From assembly GCF_045920555.1 (NCBI RefSeq), contig NZ_CP174509.1, forward strand, positions 5,456,001 to 5,520,000: a DNA stretch of 64,000 nt, read 5' to 3'. This document shows positions 52,196 through 60,533 of the stretch, piece by piece; the first letter of the stretch is position 1; every line of letters starts with the position of its first letter. Position numbers and translations under genes: made by a program. Under the pieces are notes generated by a model that ran no database searches, had not been told where the DNA came from, and worked only from the letters and a program-made list of their open reading frames with translations. This stretch comes from Pseudalkalibacillus sp045920555. GTDB taxonomy: Bacteria; Bacillota; Bacilli; Bacillales; Fictibacillaceae.

Positions 52196-53322
52196 GCAAA
52201 GTCAGAGTATAGATCACCTACATCTTCACATCCGATCGAGAGACGAATTAAATTCTGGCGTTTCGGCATAGGATAGACAAGACTCCGGACGTCACCAAGA
52301 CTTACCGCTATGGCTGAGAGTTCAAGATTCGCTGCAAACGTTTCCATCGCTGCGGCTCCTCCGTGTAGACGCAATGCGAGCATTCCCCCGTTCCCTTCAC
52401 GAAGAAGCTTTCGTGCAACATCGTTGTGTGGATGGTTTTCAAGTCCAGGGTAAAGTACGAATTCAACCTCTGGTCGTGATTGTAGAAGTTCCGCAACCGC
52501 TTGCCCGTTCAGCGAATGCGTCCGCATTCGAAGAGGAAGTGTCCGAATGCCGCGAAGAATCAACCAGGAGTTAAACGGACTAACAGGAGAACCCAAATTG
52601 TCCATATAATAACGCACCCGGTTAACGAGACTCTTATCTCCAGCGACCGCACCTGCTAGCGCATCTCCGTGTCCTGCAATGTACTTAGTTGCAGAATGCA
52701 CTACAAGGTCGGCACCAAACTCTAATGGTCGTAACAGATACGGGGATAAAAAAGTATTATCGACTATAAGGTACAAGTCATTTTCATGCGCTATTTTGGA
52801 AAGATTCGGTATATCAGCAACATTCATGTATGGATTAGACAAGGACTCGACGAAGATGACCTTCGTGTTTGATCGTATGTGTTCTGTGACGTCTGCAATA
52901 TCATTGGTATCTATCCGTGTTACCTCAATACCTTTCGCATTAAACACATCATCTAAAAGGGTCTGAGTTATCGTAAAAAGGTCCGTCGACGCAATACAAT
53001 GATCTCCTGCATTCAGTAAGCTCAACAGCGCTGTGGCGCAGGCGGACATCCCCGAGGCAGTCACAACGGCATCCTCCGCGCCCTCCAGTGAAGCCAGCTT
53101 ATTCTCCAACGCCGCCGTAGTCGGATTCCCTGTTCGACTATAAAAATAAGTGTCGGGAGTCCAACTCATTCCTGCATCTACGGCAGATTCTTTATCTCGC
53201 GCGGACTCGAACGCAAACGTCGAAGTTTGGTAGATCGGTGTGTTGAGCGCCCGTGTCACGGGGTCAACTAATTCACCCGATTGAATAGCACGTGTCGAAA
53301 ACGCCCATTTTTCTTGTTTCAT
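52168..53322 (-). CDS. Cystathionine gamma-synthase/lyase family PLP enzyme
   Basis: About 384 residues. Conserved PLP features: TGNPTTAALENKLASLEGAEDAVVTASGMSA (about 62), DNTFLSPYLLRPLEFGADLVVHSATKYIAGHGDALAG (PLP Lys in SATKY, about 195), SPFNSWLILRGIRTLPLRMRTH. It handles sulfur amino acids (cystathionine synthesis or cleavage, or methionine gamma-lyase); the exact reaction is not clear. AAAGGAGGCATTTCT sets ATG 53322, shorter than the open frame. Higher GC than its neighbours. No S-box riboswitch seen upstream. Confidence 0.87.
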   Translation of the reverse strand: MKQEKWAFSTRAIQSGELVDPVTRALNTPIYQTSTFAFESARDKESAVDAGMSWTPDTYFYSRTGNPTTAALENKLASLEGAEDAVVTASGMSACATALLSLLNAGDHCIASTDLFTITQTLLDDVFNAKGIEVTRIDTNDIADVTEHIRSNTKVIFVESLSNPYMNVADIPNLSKIAHENDLYLIVDNTFLSPYLLRPLEFGADLVVHSATKYIAGHGDALAGAVAGDKSLVNRVRYYMDNLGSPVSPFNSWLILRGIRTLPLRMRTHSLNGQAVAELLQSRPEVEFVLYPGLENHPHNDVARKLLREGNGGMLALRLHGGAAAMETFAANLELSAIAVSLGDVRSLVYPMPKRQNLIRLSIGCEDVGDLYSDFAQALDKISS

Positions 53323-53746
53323 AGAAATGCCTCCTTTAGTATTAGCCAATGTATACAAGATGAGTGCCACTGTAAATCTTCCTAAAGGTCTAAAAAAGTT
53401 TATTTTAATTTGTACGCAGTTTGCTCAGCATGATATGAATTTTGGTGGTCGAAACAGCCTTCATTCCGGGAATTAGATACTTTAAAGGTAAAAAGCATTT
53501 TTGGGAGCCTGCATGGTCATTAAACATACCAATTGAACAGGAAATCAACCGAAATCGGTTACAGAAACTAGAATGCCTTTTTGATTTTCATAGATATGTA
53601 TCCGTCCCAAAAGTATTTTTTTATAATATCCAGACATAATTCAATCAAAAAAGTTAATCTTTAACAAAATGACCCTTTTCACGTGAGACCAAAGGAACGA
53701 AGAGCCCCGTAGCTTAAATTGAGTAACGCAATCATCGGTTTCATGT
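53323..53746. other. Intergenic, 423 bp
   Basis: A plus-strand frame 53442-53639 (65 codons, starting MVVETAFIPGIRYFKGKKHF) has no ribosome site and no family. No other structure seen. Confidence 0.4.
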
Positions 53747-54637
53747 CTATACAACCCGAAATGATTTCGGAAATACTGGTTGTGCACCCATTTCTGTCAC
53801 TACATATGCAGCTGCTTCAGCTGCATTCTTTACTGCATCCTGAAGAGAATCTCCCCGGCAAATTGCAACTGCGAGAGCCCCATTAAAGGCATCTCCCGCA
53901 CCAGTCGTATCCACTACATCAACTTTTGCCGCTTTAACCCATCCATTTTCCTCATTATTCATGTAAAATGCACCTTTTGAACCAAGGGTAACGATTATCG
54001 TACCAACGCCTTTATCCAATAAGAATTTACACGCCTCCATCAATTTCTCTTCACTTGATGTTTCAAATCCTGTTAGTTGAAAGAGCTCTGTTTCATTAGG
54101 CGTCAGGATTGATACTTTCTTTAATAAAGAATCAGGTATCTCCTTTGTAGGTGCAGGATTCAAAATGATTACCGTTTCGGATTCTGCAGCTATTCTGATG
54201 GCTTTCTCTATACACTCGAGTGGTATTTCAAGCTGACAAAGGAGTACATCGCTGGTCCGGATCACATCAGATTCCCGGTCAACCTGTTCAGGTGTGACAA
54301 GAAAGTTGGCACCCGGGAATAAAACAATGGAATTTTCTCCGGAATTCGAAACTTGGATAATCGCCTGTCCAGTGATTCCTTCTTCTTCAACAGCAGCTGT
54401 ATTGACGCCTTTATTTGCTAAATTTTCTTTTGCCTGCTCTCCAAACGCATCTTTTCCAACTTTACCAATAAAATAGACATTTGCACCAAGCTGACAGGCT
54501 GTTACAGCCTGATTCGCCCCTTTCCCTCCATAATGGATAGAATGAGACGTGCTATGCAATGTTTCGCCTTCCTTCACGATATGGGGGACGCGATAAACAA
54601 GATCGATATTGATGCTGCCTACTACTGAGATGTTCAT
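53747..54637 (-). CDS. rbsK: Ribokinase
   Basis: 296 residues, PfkB family. The sugar-binding GGKGANQAVTACQLGA motif (about 37), NPAPTKEIP, and the catalytic DTTGAGDAFNGALA (about 243; catalytic Asp) are intact, with monovalent-cation site residues typical of RbsK. It phosphorylates D-ribose to ribose 5-phosphate. It is the last gene of the nucleoside operon, 15 bp after the ECF ATPase gene, with GGGGGAGTAGTAC as ribosome site. Its role here is to use the ribose released by the nucleoside hydrolase. Confidence 0.93.
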   Translation of the reverse strand: MNISVVGSINIDLVYRVPHIVKEGETLHSTSHSIHYGGKGANQAVTACQLGANVYFIGKVGKDAFGEQAKENLANKGVNTAAVEEEGITGQAIIQVSNSGENSIVLFPGANFLVTPEQVDRESDVIRTSDVLLCQLEIPLECIEKAIRIAAESETVIILNPAPTKEIPDSLLKKVSILTPNETELFQLTGFETSSEEKLMEACKFLLDKGVGTIIVTLGSKGAFYMNNEENGWVKAAKVDVVDTTGAGDAFNGALAVAICRGDSLQDAVKNAAEAAAYVVTEMGAQPVFPKSFRVV

Positions 54638-54652
54638 GTACTACTCCCCCTT

Positions 54653-55465
54653 TCACGAATTTATGCGTTTTTCAATAGCAGTAATCAACTGCGGCTTTGT
54701 TAAAATGCCTTTCGGTAAACCTAATAATCTTGCCATACTTGCCACGGCAGGAGGCTTTAGCATGCTCTTTTCCAACACTTCATGATTATAAAAAATTTGC
54801 TGTGCATCATCATCAGACACTATCCGTCGATTCGCCATGACTACGATTCGGTTGAAATGCTCGGTAACAAATTCCATATCATGCGTAATCGTAACGACAG
54901 TCTTTCCTTTTTCTTGTAAAGTGTCCAGGATGTTCTCTAAACTTTTTAAGCCAATCTTATCTTGCCCAGCAGTTGGTTCGTCCAGGATGATGACGTCCGA
55001 ATCCATTGCTAATATAGAAGCGATCGTAACGAATTTTCTTGTTGAGTAAGGTAGATTATATGGGTTTTCCTTTTTTAATTCGTAAATGCCGCAAAGATGT
55101 AGTGCCCATTCTGTCAGTTCATCCACTCGTTCAGGCTCGAATCCCATGTTTTTTGGACCGAACCTCACTTCTGATTCAACATCGTTGTGGAAAATTTGAT
55201 CGTCAGGGTTTTGAAACACATATCCCACCTTACGTGATACTTGGGCTGTCGTGTAATCTTTCGTATTCCAATCCCCAACATGAACCGTACCCTCAGTCGG
55301 CTTCAGCAATCCATTCATGAGCTTAACAGCAGTTGTTTTTCCTGCTCCGTTTTGACCGATAATAGCAACCCGTTGTCCCCTAGGTATGTTCAAAGTAAGA
55401 TTTTCTAAGGCCTTTGTACCGTCTGGATAAGAGAAGCTCACATTTTGCAATTTCAAGTAAGACAT
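54653..55465 (-). CDS. ECF transporter ATP-binding protein (second)
   Basis: 270 residues. Walker A GQNGAGKTTAVKLM, Q-loop YVFQNPDDQIF and Walker B VIILDEPTAG with the H-loop TITHDMEFV are present. The ABC signature region is degenerate: YNLPYSTRKFVTIASILA stands where LSGGQ would be, suggesting that in this heterodimer the partner carries the consensus signature. It overlaps the preceding ATPase gene by 13 bp, with AAGGAGG inside its end. Works with the other ATPase to power the ECF transporter. Confidence 0.87.
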   Translation of the reverse strand: MSYLKLQNVSFSYPDGTKALENLTLNIPRGQRVAIIGQNGAGKTTAVKLMNGLLKPTEGTVHVGDWNTKDYTTAQVSRKVGYVFQNPDDQIFHNDVESEVRFGPKNMGFEPERVDELTEWALHLCGIYELKKENPYNLPYSTRKFVTIASILAMDSDVIILDEPTAGQDKIGLKSLENILDTLQEKGKTVVTITHDMEFVTEHFNRIVVMANRRIVSDDDAQQIFYNHEVLEKSMLKPPAVASMARLLGLPKGILTKPQLITAIEKRINS

Positions 55466-56325
55466 GATGCATCCTCCTTCACTACCTCCCAGGCGATGCT
55501 TTCCGTCAGTTCTTTGTCACGGATCGGCACAAATTTCAATGGAATGCCTGATTCTTGTAATTGAAGAGCGATTTCCGTTACGTGCGGGTATTGGATGTTA
55601 TATTTAGCAAAATCCGGATTCGCAAACACTTCTCTTGCTGGACCTTGCAAGGCAATTTCTCCTTCATTCAGTACGATGATATTATCAGCATATTCTGCGA
55701 TAAGGTCCATTTTATGCTCCACAAGCAGAATTGTCTTTCCTTTTTCTTTCATTAGTCGGATGATGTCAAATACATGCTCGGTTCCGATCGGATCGAGCTG
55801 GGAAGTCGGTTCATCAATTACTAAAATGTCGGGATCCATGACGATAATGGAGGCAAGCGCGACACGCTGACGTTGTCCACCTGATAATTCAAATGGATTT
55901 TTATCCCGAAGATGTTCGATTTTCACTAATTTCAATATTTCTTCAACACGGTTGCGTATTTCATTTTCTTCTACCCCTAAGTTTTCAAGGCCATATGCTA
56001 CTTCATCAAATACTGTATCCTTTACACCTGATATTTGAATAAATGGATTTTGGAATAGGTAACCGATTTTTTCTCCTAGTTGACCTAACTGATAATCCGC
56101 CATGTTTTTCCCATCTACAAGGACATCCCCTTCGATATTTCCTTTGTAAAAATGTGGGACGAAGCCCCTAATTGTATTACATAACGTTGTCTTGGCTGAG
56201 CCGTTATTTCCGACAATTGCCGTAAAACTTCCTTTTTCAATAGTAAGGGAAATACTTTTCAATACATTCCCATCACCGACAGGATAACGATACGATACGT
56301 TTTTCATTTCAATAATTGAACTCAT
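55453..56325 (-). CDS. ECF transporter ATP-binding protein (first)
   Basis: About 290 residues. Walker A GNNGSAKTTLCNT (the usual GxxGxGK has Ala here), Q-loop YLFQNPFIQI, canonical signature ELSGGQRQRVALA, Walker B ILVIDEPTSQLDPIG and H-loop LLVEHKMD. The ATG at 56325 overlaps the EcfT stop (ATGA), indicating translational coupling. It complements the degenerate signature of the second ATPase. Confidence 0.9.
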   Translation of the reverse strand: MSSIIEMKNVSYRYPVGDGNVLKSISLTIEKGSFTAIVGNNGSAKTTLCNTIRGFVPHFYKGNIEGDVLVDGKNMADYQLGQLGEKIGYLFQNPFIQISGVKDTVFDEVAYGLENLGVEENEIRNRVEEILKLVKIEHLRDKNPFELSGGQRQRVALASIIVMDPDILVIDEPTSQLDPIGTEHVFDIIRLMKEKGKTILLVEHKMDLIAEYADNIIVLNEGEIALQGPAREVFANPDFAKYNIQYPHVTEIALQLQESGIPLKFVPIRDKELTESIAWEVVKEDASCLT

Positions 56326-57071
56326 GACAGCACTCTCCAAACGATTAATGAAACTATGATGAGCAGAAAAAACAAGGGCAGAATCCGGTCCGTTGTACTT
56401 TTCGAAAGCTTATATAAGCTTGTTTTTTTCACAGGAGCCGAAAATGCGCGTGATTCCAATGTAATTGCTCTTTCTTCGGTGCTTGCAATGGAAGAAAGGA
56501 TTAGTGGAGTCAAGGTCGGAATGAAAGCTTTTGCCCTGACAAGCATAGATCCTTCCGTTTCTACCCCACGTGTTTTTTGAGCTTCCATAATCGTATGTGC
56601 TTGGCGTTTCATTTCAGGAATGATTTGCAATGTAGACATGACTATATACGCTCCCATCGGTGGTAAACCGATATCTTCGAGAGACTTCACGAAATCCTTT
56701 ACGTCGGTAATTCTAAAAAACAGAATGAATGCTGATCCAATGGCTAATATTTTGGAGGTCAGAATAAGACCATATTGAAGGCCTTCCGTGGTCCATTTGA
56801 AAATTCCCCATTCTCCAATCACCGTCTCGCCCGGATAAAAGAAAAGTTGCATGAGAAATACGAGTATTAGTAGGAAGAGAAGCGCATTAAGGATAATACC
56901 GATGAATTCCTTGAAGACACGTGATCCAGCAAGAAGTGCTACAATCATTAAAACAGGAAACCATGAAAATGCGAACAAATAACTTGGGATGATGAGGACT
57001 GCTAAAGTTACAAATAATGTAAAATAAAGCTTTGTCATTGGATGCAGTTTTAAAATAAAGTTTTGGTTCAT
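56322..57071 (-). CDS. ECF transporter transmembrane protein EcfT
   Basis: 249 residues with about five membrane helices and the CbiQ/EcfT fold. A coupling-helix motif of the AxARG type is recognisable as AQKTRGVETEG (about 162), and a second near ERAITLESRAFSAP (about 217). It joins the S-component to the two ATPases. AAGGAGGTGGGTTGTA precedes the ATG. Confidence 0.88.
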   Translation of the reverse strand: MNQNFILKLHPMTKLYFTLFVTLAVLIIPSYLFAFSWFPVLMIVALLAGSRVFKEFIGIILNALLFLLILVFLMQLFFYPGETVIGEWGIFKWTTEGLQYGLILTSKILAIGSAFILFFRITDVKDFVKSLEDIGLPPMGAYIVMSTLQIIPEMKRQAHTIMEAQKTRGVETEGSMLVRAKAFIPTLTPLILSSIASTEERAITLESRAFSAPVKKTSLYKLSKSTTDRILPLFFLLIIVSLIVWRVLS

Positions 57072-57160
57072 TACAACCCACCTCCTTAGAAAAGTAAACT
57101 TTTTCCTTCCCTCGAAGTAAAAGGATGAAAGAGCATATCATATCTTAATTTATCTTTGTA

Positions 57161-57745
57161 TTACATATATAAGTGTCCATAATTCATTTTCGACAAATAG
57201 CGATCTGACATTTTCTTCACAATGAAATAGACAATAAGAACTGAGATGACTTTATCTGCAATTTCAATAATGATTGATGAAGATAATACTGCTGTCCATA
57301 ATTGCTGCCCTGCAGCAAGGAACGTTGCTGTAATGATAGATCCTGTGCCTCCTGTTACTCCACCAAAGACTAATACTGTGATTGGTGCAGAAACAATGGT
57401 TGCGATTAGTGTAATGATGATACCGGAAATAATGGTTTTAGGAATCGTTTTGAACATACCACTTTTCGATAGAAATCCTACACCAACACCGACTGCCATA
57501 GATGTCAATGCATATGGTAAGAAAGTAGGGTTGAAGATGGCATTAATGAGATTTGTGACAAGTCCGGCGATTAAAGCAACCCATGGCCCAGCGATTACTC
57601 CGATTAAAATGGTACCAATAGTATCAAGGAATATAGGTAGTCTCAATACATTGTGTAATTGGAATCCTACAATATTGATCGAAACTCCAATTGGAATTAA
57701 AAGCATGGCCATTATATTAAAGTCATTTTTAAAACTCTGTTTCAT
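57161..57745 (-). CDS. ECF transporter substrate-binding S component
   Basis: 194 residues, about six membrane helices, typical S-component length. NIVGFQLHNVLRLPIFLDTIGTILIGVIAGPWVALIAGLVTNLINA is a hallmark of the ECF S-component (PF12822-like). AAAGGGGAGAAATGAA precedes the ATG. Its substrate is inferred as a ribonucleoside from the nucleoside hydrolase upstream and ribokinase downstream; the protein sequence alone does not show this. Confidence 0.85.
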   Translation of the reverse strand: MKQSFKNDFNIMAMLLIPIGVSINIVGFQLHNVLRLPIFLDTIGTILIGVIAGPWVALIAGLVTNLINAIFNPTFLPYALTSMAVGVGVGFLSKSGMFKTIPKTIISGIIITLIATIVSAPITVLVFGGVTGGTGSIITATFLAAGQQLWTAVLSSSIIIEIADKVISVLIVYFIVKKMSDRYLSKMNYGHLYM

Positions 57746-57765
57746 TTCATTTCTCCCCTTTGTTT

Positions 57766-58725
57766 TTATTGACCAATATAATGGTCCATTTTTTTTATTG
57801 CCTCAAAAAATTGTTGAACGAATTCTTCCCTTTTGACTGTGTGAAGCACTTTCACATTTTGGGGAAGCCCTGTACGTTGTGTATAATCCACAACTGTTGT
57901 GCCCGCTGTGAGACGTCCTTCTAATTCAACTTCAACATGGCAATCATCCCCTTCAAACAGTTCTGGTGTAATGACATACGAAACTGCGCATAAATCATGA
58001 AGACGAATCGCTCTTTCAAAATGCTCCTCATGGAAGGGGGTGCGATTTGCATTATAGATATAAAATTTAAGAAGCGAACTAATGTTTTTGGCAAGCTCAG
58101 TACCGGTTGCTTCGATTCCTGAAACTTCATCTAACGTAATATAGGCTTTATGAGTGACATCAAGCCCACTCATGACGATTGGAATGCCAGAACGGAATAC
58201 AATTTCTGTAGCATGAGGATCTACGTATACATTGAATTCTGAAGTTGGTGTCATATTACCGCCAACAGCCGCCCCTCCCATGTAGGAAATGTATTTGATT
58301 TTATTTTTCACTTCAGGGTGAGCTAGAAATAAAGACCCAATATTTGTAAGGGGGCCTGTCGCAATGAGGACAATCTCTTCTTCACTGCTTAACAGTACAT
58401 CTTTCATTGCATCAATGGCTGTTCGATTACTCTCAGGAAGTGTCGGGTCCGGAAGAACAACATCCCCAAGACCGCTCTCCCCATGGACCTCCTCAGCGAC
58501 TTCAAGAACGCGAAAAAACGGTTCATTAAGGCCTCTTGCAATTTCAATGTCCTGCTTCATATAACTTGCAAAGGCACGTGCATTATAAATGGTTTTGGTT
58601 TGAGTTTGATTGCCTGGTTCTGTTGTAATCAATTTGATGTCAAGGTCTTCTGATGAAAATGCAAGCAAGAGCGCCATAACATCATCGATACCAGGATCGC
58701 AGTCGATAATAACAGGTACTTTCAA
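57766..58725 (-). CDS. Ribonucleoside hydrolase (inosine-uridine preferring type)
   Basis: 319 residues. The calcium-binding N-terminus IIDCDPGIDDVMALLLA (DxDPGxDD), ATGPLTNIGSLF, MGGAAVGGNMTPTSEFNVYVDPHA and the DLCAVSYV end are standard. It hydrolyses the N-glycosidic bond of nucleosides to base and ribose. The start is TTG at 58725, overlapping the LacI regulator stop (TTGA), so translation is coupled; GGAGAG lies before it. Confidence 0.92.
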   Translation of the reverse strand: MKVPVIIDCDPGIDDVMALLLAFSSEDLDIKLITTEPGNQTQTKTIYNARAFASYMKQDIEIARGLNEPFFRVLEVAEEVHGESGLGDVVLPDPTLPESNRTAIDAMKDVLLSSEEEIVLIATGPLTNIGSLFLAHPEVKNKIKYISYMGGAAVGGNMTPTSEFNVYVDPHATEIVFRSGIPIVMSGLDVTHKAYITLDEVSGIEATGTELAKNISSLLKFYIYNANRTPFHEEHFERAIRLHDLCAVSYVITPELFEGDDCHVEVELEGRLTAGTTVVDYTQRTGLPQNVKVLHTVKREEFVQQFFEAIKKMDHYIGQ

Positions 58726-59744
58726 TACAATCTCTCCTTTATTTTTACATGGACTGTACTTTCCCGCGCGATTAATGTAGGACTAAATAGTACGGATTCT
58801 GTCTTTCCTGTTTCAATTTGATTGATCAAAAGCTCCACAGCTTTTCGTCCCATTTCATATGTATTTTGGCGGATGGTTGTCAATTTCGGTATCAAAGATG
58901 ACACAAATGAAATATCATCGAATCCAATGACGGAAAGCTCATCTGGAATCTTAATATTCAATTCATGAGCTGCTTGATATACACCAAATGCCATCATATC
59001 GTTACATGCAAATATGGCGGTAATATTGTTTATCGTTAGTAGATTTTTCGCATGTTCATAAGCGGATTCGATTGTGAAATCACCTTCGAATTGGAGGGAA
59101 TTATGGAGATCTATCCCAACTTCTTTTAATGCACGACGGAATCCCGTTACACGCTCAAAAGAGTTCTTAATTGAATTTGGCCCTGAAATACACCCAATGT
59201 TTCGATGTCCTAAATCAGTTAGATGTTTGCCCGCCAAATATCCTCCTGTCTCATTGTCCAAAAAGACAGCGGAATACTTATTCTCCTCTATCCCTCTGTC
59301 AAGAAGCGCACACGGAATCTTCCCTTTCTTTAGAATCTCCTCACTCGATGGTGAAAGCTGATCTTGGCTGGACAGAATAATCCCATCTACTTGTTGTTCC
59401 TTTAATACTCGTAAATATCGCTCTTCTTTCTCTGATTGGTCATCAGAATTGCAAATAACTAAGCTGTAATTTCTTTTGTTTGCTTCATCTTCGGCCCCTC
59501 TACATAGCTCTGGGAAAAAAGGATTCATAATCGTTGGAACAATAAGCCCAAGTAATTTGGATTGCTTTGTGACAAGTCCTCTTGCAAATTGATTAGGCTG
59601 ATATTGGACTTCCTCAATTACCCGCAACACCTTTTCACGAGTTTCTTCGGACATCCCCTCCTCCTTTTGATTCAACACCCTTGAAACAGTCGTTATGGAA
59701 ACGCCTGCTTTTTTTGCAATGTCTTTAATTGTCCATTTGGCCAT
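58722..59744 (-). CDS. LacI-family repressor of the nucleoside operon
   Basis: 340 residues. The HTH TIKDIAKKAGVSITTVSRVLN and hinge (QFARGLVTKQSKLLGLIVP) are followed by a RbsR/PurR-like effector core (NPFFPELCRGAEDEANKRN, VIGFDDISFVSSLIPKLTTI). It is the first gene of its own operon. Operator boxes CGAAAACGTTTTCG lie just upstream. Ligand probably ribose or a nucleoside. Confidence 0.92.
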   Translation of the reverse strand: MAKWTIKDIAKKAGVSITTVSRVLNQKEEGMSEETREKVLRVIEEVQYQPNQFARGLVTKQSKLLGLIVPTIMNPFFPELCRGAEDEANKRNYSLVICNSDDQSEKEERYLRVLKEQQVDGIILSSQDQLSPSSEEILKKGKIPCALLDRGIEENKYSAVFLDNETGGYLAGKHLTDLGHRNIGCISGPNSIKNSFERVTGFRRALKEVGIDLHNSLQFEGDFTIESAYEHAKNLLTINNITAIFACNDMMAFGVYQAAHELNIKIPDELSVIGFDDISFVSSLIPKLTTIRQNTYEMGRKAVELLINQIETGKTESVLFSPTLIARESTVHVKIKERLY

Positions 59745-59781
59745 GTAATCTTCCTCTACGAATTAAATAATTGTAGTAAAA

Positions 59782-59810
59782 GCGAAAACGTTTTACGAAA
59801 ACGTTTTCGC
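59782..59810. promoter_or_regulatory. Palindromic LacI operator (two boxes)
   Basis: CGAAAACGTTTTCG (59796-59809) is a perfect palindrome with the central CG typical of LacI family sites. A second box (CGAAAACGTTTTAC, 59783-59796) overlaps it by one base. They lie downstream of the promoter and upstream of the lacI-type start. Confidence 0.8.
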
Positions 59811-59821
59811 TTATTTCTCTT

Positions 59822-59850
59822 AGATTATTGCAATCGCTTTCAATTGTCAA
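59822..59850 (-). promoter_or_regulatory. Sigma-A promoter of the nucleoside operon
   Basis: On the minus strand, TTGACA (59850-59845), 17 bp, TAATCT (59827-59822). Near-consensus. Operator boxes lie just downstream. Confidence 0.75.
59829..59842 (-). promoter_or_regulatory. CcpA cre site inside the promoter
   Basis: TGAAAGCGATTGCA fits the cre consensus TGWNANCGNTNNCA at every fixed position and lies between the -35 and -10 elements, so catabolite repression by CcpA should shut the operon in glucose. Confidence 0.7.
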
Positions 59851-60060
59851 TATTTTTTTAATTTTCTTACAATATTCAGGGTGTTGGATCTTCAGAGCAG
59901 AAGCTATTAGGGGGAAAGGTAGCCTCCGTCTAGTTTTGGTGCCATTTGTCGAACAACTGGAAAGAGGAGTCGGGAGTCCCTATGCAATCCTAACGGTAAA
60001 ATTTATTTCAAATTTAGAGAGGTGATTTGGTGGTGCATCTAATGAGCAACCCTTCAGACC

Positions 60061-60171
60061 GGACTTGCTCCGTCTAAAGAAAGCGAATATGTCGCAAACT
60101 TAGGGGTTAGTCAGGCAGCGTTTTATCGCAAACTAAAAGAAATGGAAAAAACTGTACCGTTTTTCAAATAA
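60061..60171 (+). pseudogene. Resolvase-type C-terminal HTH remnant
   Basis: The frame GLAPSKESEYVANLGVSQAAFYRKLKEMEK, with stop TAA, resembles the last helix-turn-helix of serine recombinases (GVSxxTxYRxLKE). No catalytic domain in the neighbourhood. Confidence 0.4.
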
Positions 60172-60357
60172 CGTTATACCGTTTGTAAAAAAGTTCGATT
60201 AAAATAAACCTTCTTTTTCCTGAGAAAATTGATCAATCAAGGTTTCTAAAACATTTTTGATCAAACTTTATTTGAAAGTTACATAATGTTCTAAATTTAT
60301 AAATTATTTTTACATTTTGTCTAACGCTAAGAAAAAAGCTAACATTTATAATTGACA

Positions 60358-60371
60358 TGACAGCGTTTACA
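60358..60371 (+). promoter_or_regulatory. CcpA cre site of the symporter operon
   Basis: TGACAGCGTTTACA fits TGWNANCGNTNNCA at all fixed positions. It lies 6 bp after a TATAAT-like -10 (60347-60352), overlapping the expected start of transcription. Confidence 0.7.
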
Positions 60372-60392
60372 TTTTTTTCTGGAGGTGAAAAC

Positions 60393-60509
60393 ATGTTTAA
60401 CCTACCGCTAGAAACGTTTATTTGGTTTATACCATGGCCGTTTATTTGGATGGGAATATCTCTAGTAATCTATTTTAAAATGAAAAAGGGAGATGAACTT
60501 GAAAATTAA
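60393..60509 (+). CDS. 38-residue single-helix membrane protein, symporter partner
   Basis: ATG behind GGAGGTGAAAAC. Product starts MFNLPLETFIWFIPWPFIWM and ends in KMKKGDELEN: one hydrophobic helix and a charged tail. It lies 24 bp before the Na+:solute symporter. Small hydrophobic proteins often accompany SSS carriers (as YhdT does PanF), though this one is shorter; a role as an accessory subunit is inference. Confidence 0.6.
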   Translation: MFNLPLETFIWFIPWPFIWMGISLVIYFKMKKGDELEN

Positions 60510-60533
60510 TCGTTAGGGGGGTGTTTTTATTTT

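Larger units (their letters stand above)
59851..60392. other. Intergenic, 540 bp
   Basis: Mostly unreadable AT-rich DNA. A recombinase tail relic is at 60061-60171, and the symporter operon cre/promoter at 60317-60371. A plus-strand frame 59828-60025 is not supported. Confidence 0.5.

Noticed and set aside
53323..53440. S-box or T-box riboswitch before the cystathionine-family gene
   Set aside because: No conserved aptamer elements or terminator/antiterminator pair could be seen.
54653..57745. ECF genes as vitamin (biotin, thiamin, folate) uptake
   Set aside because: No vitamin riboswitch; fully embedded between nucleoside hydrolase and ribokinase under a LacI repressor.
57246..57836. Plus-strand 196-codon ORF
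   Set aside because: Antisense of the ECF S component, which has the family hallmark and a ribosome site.
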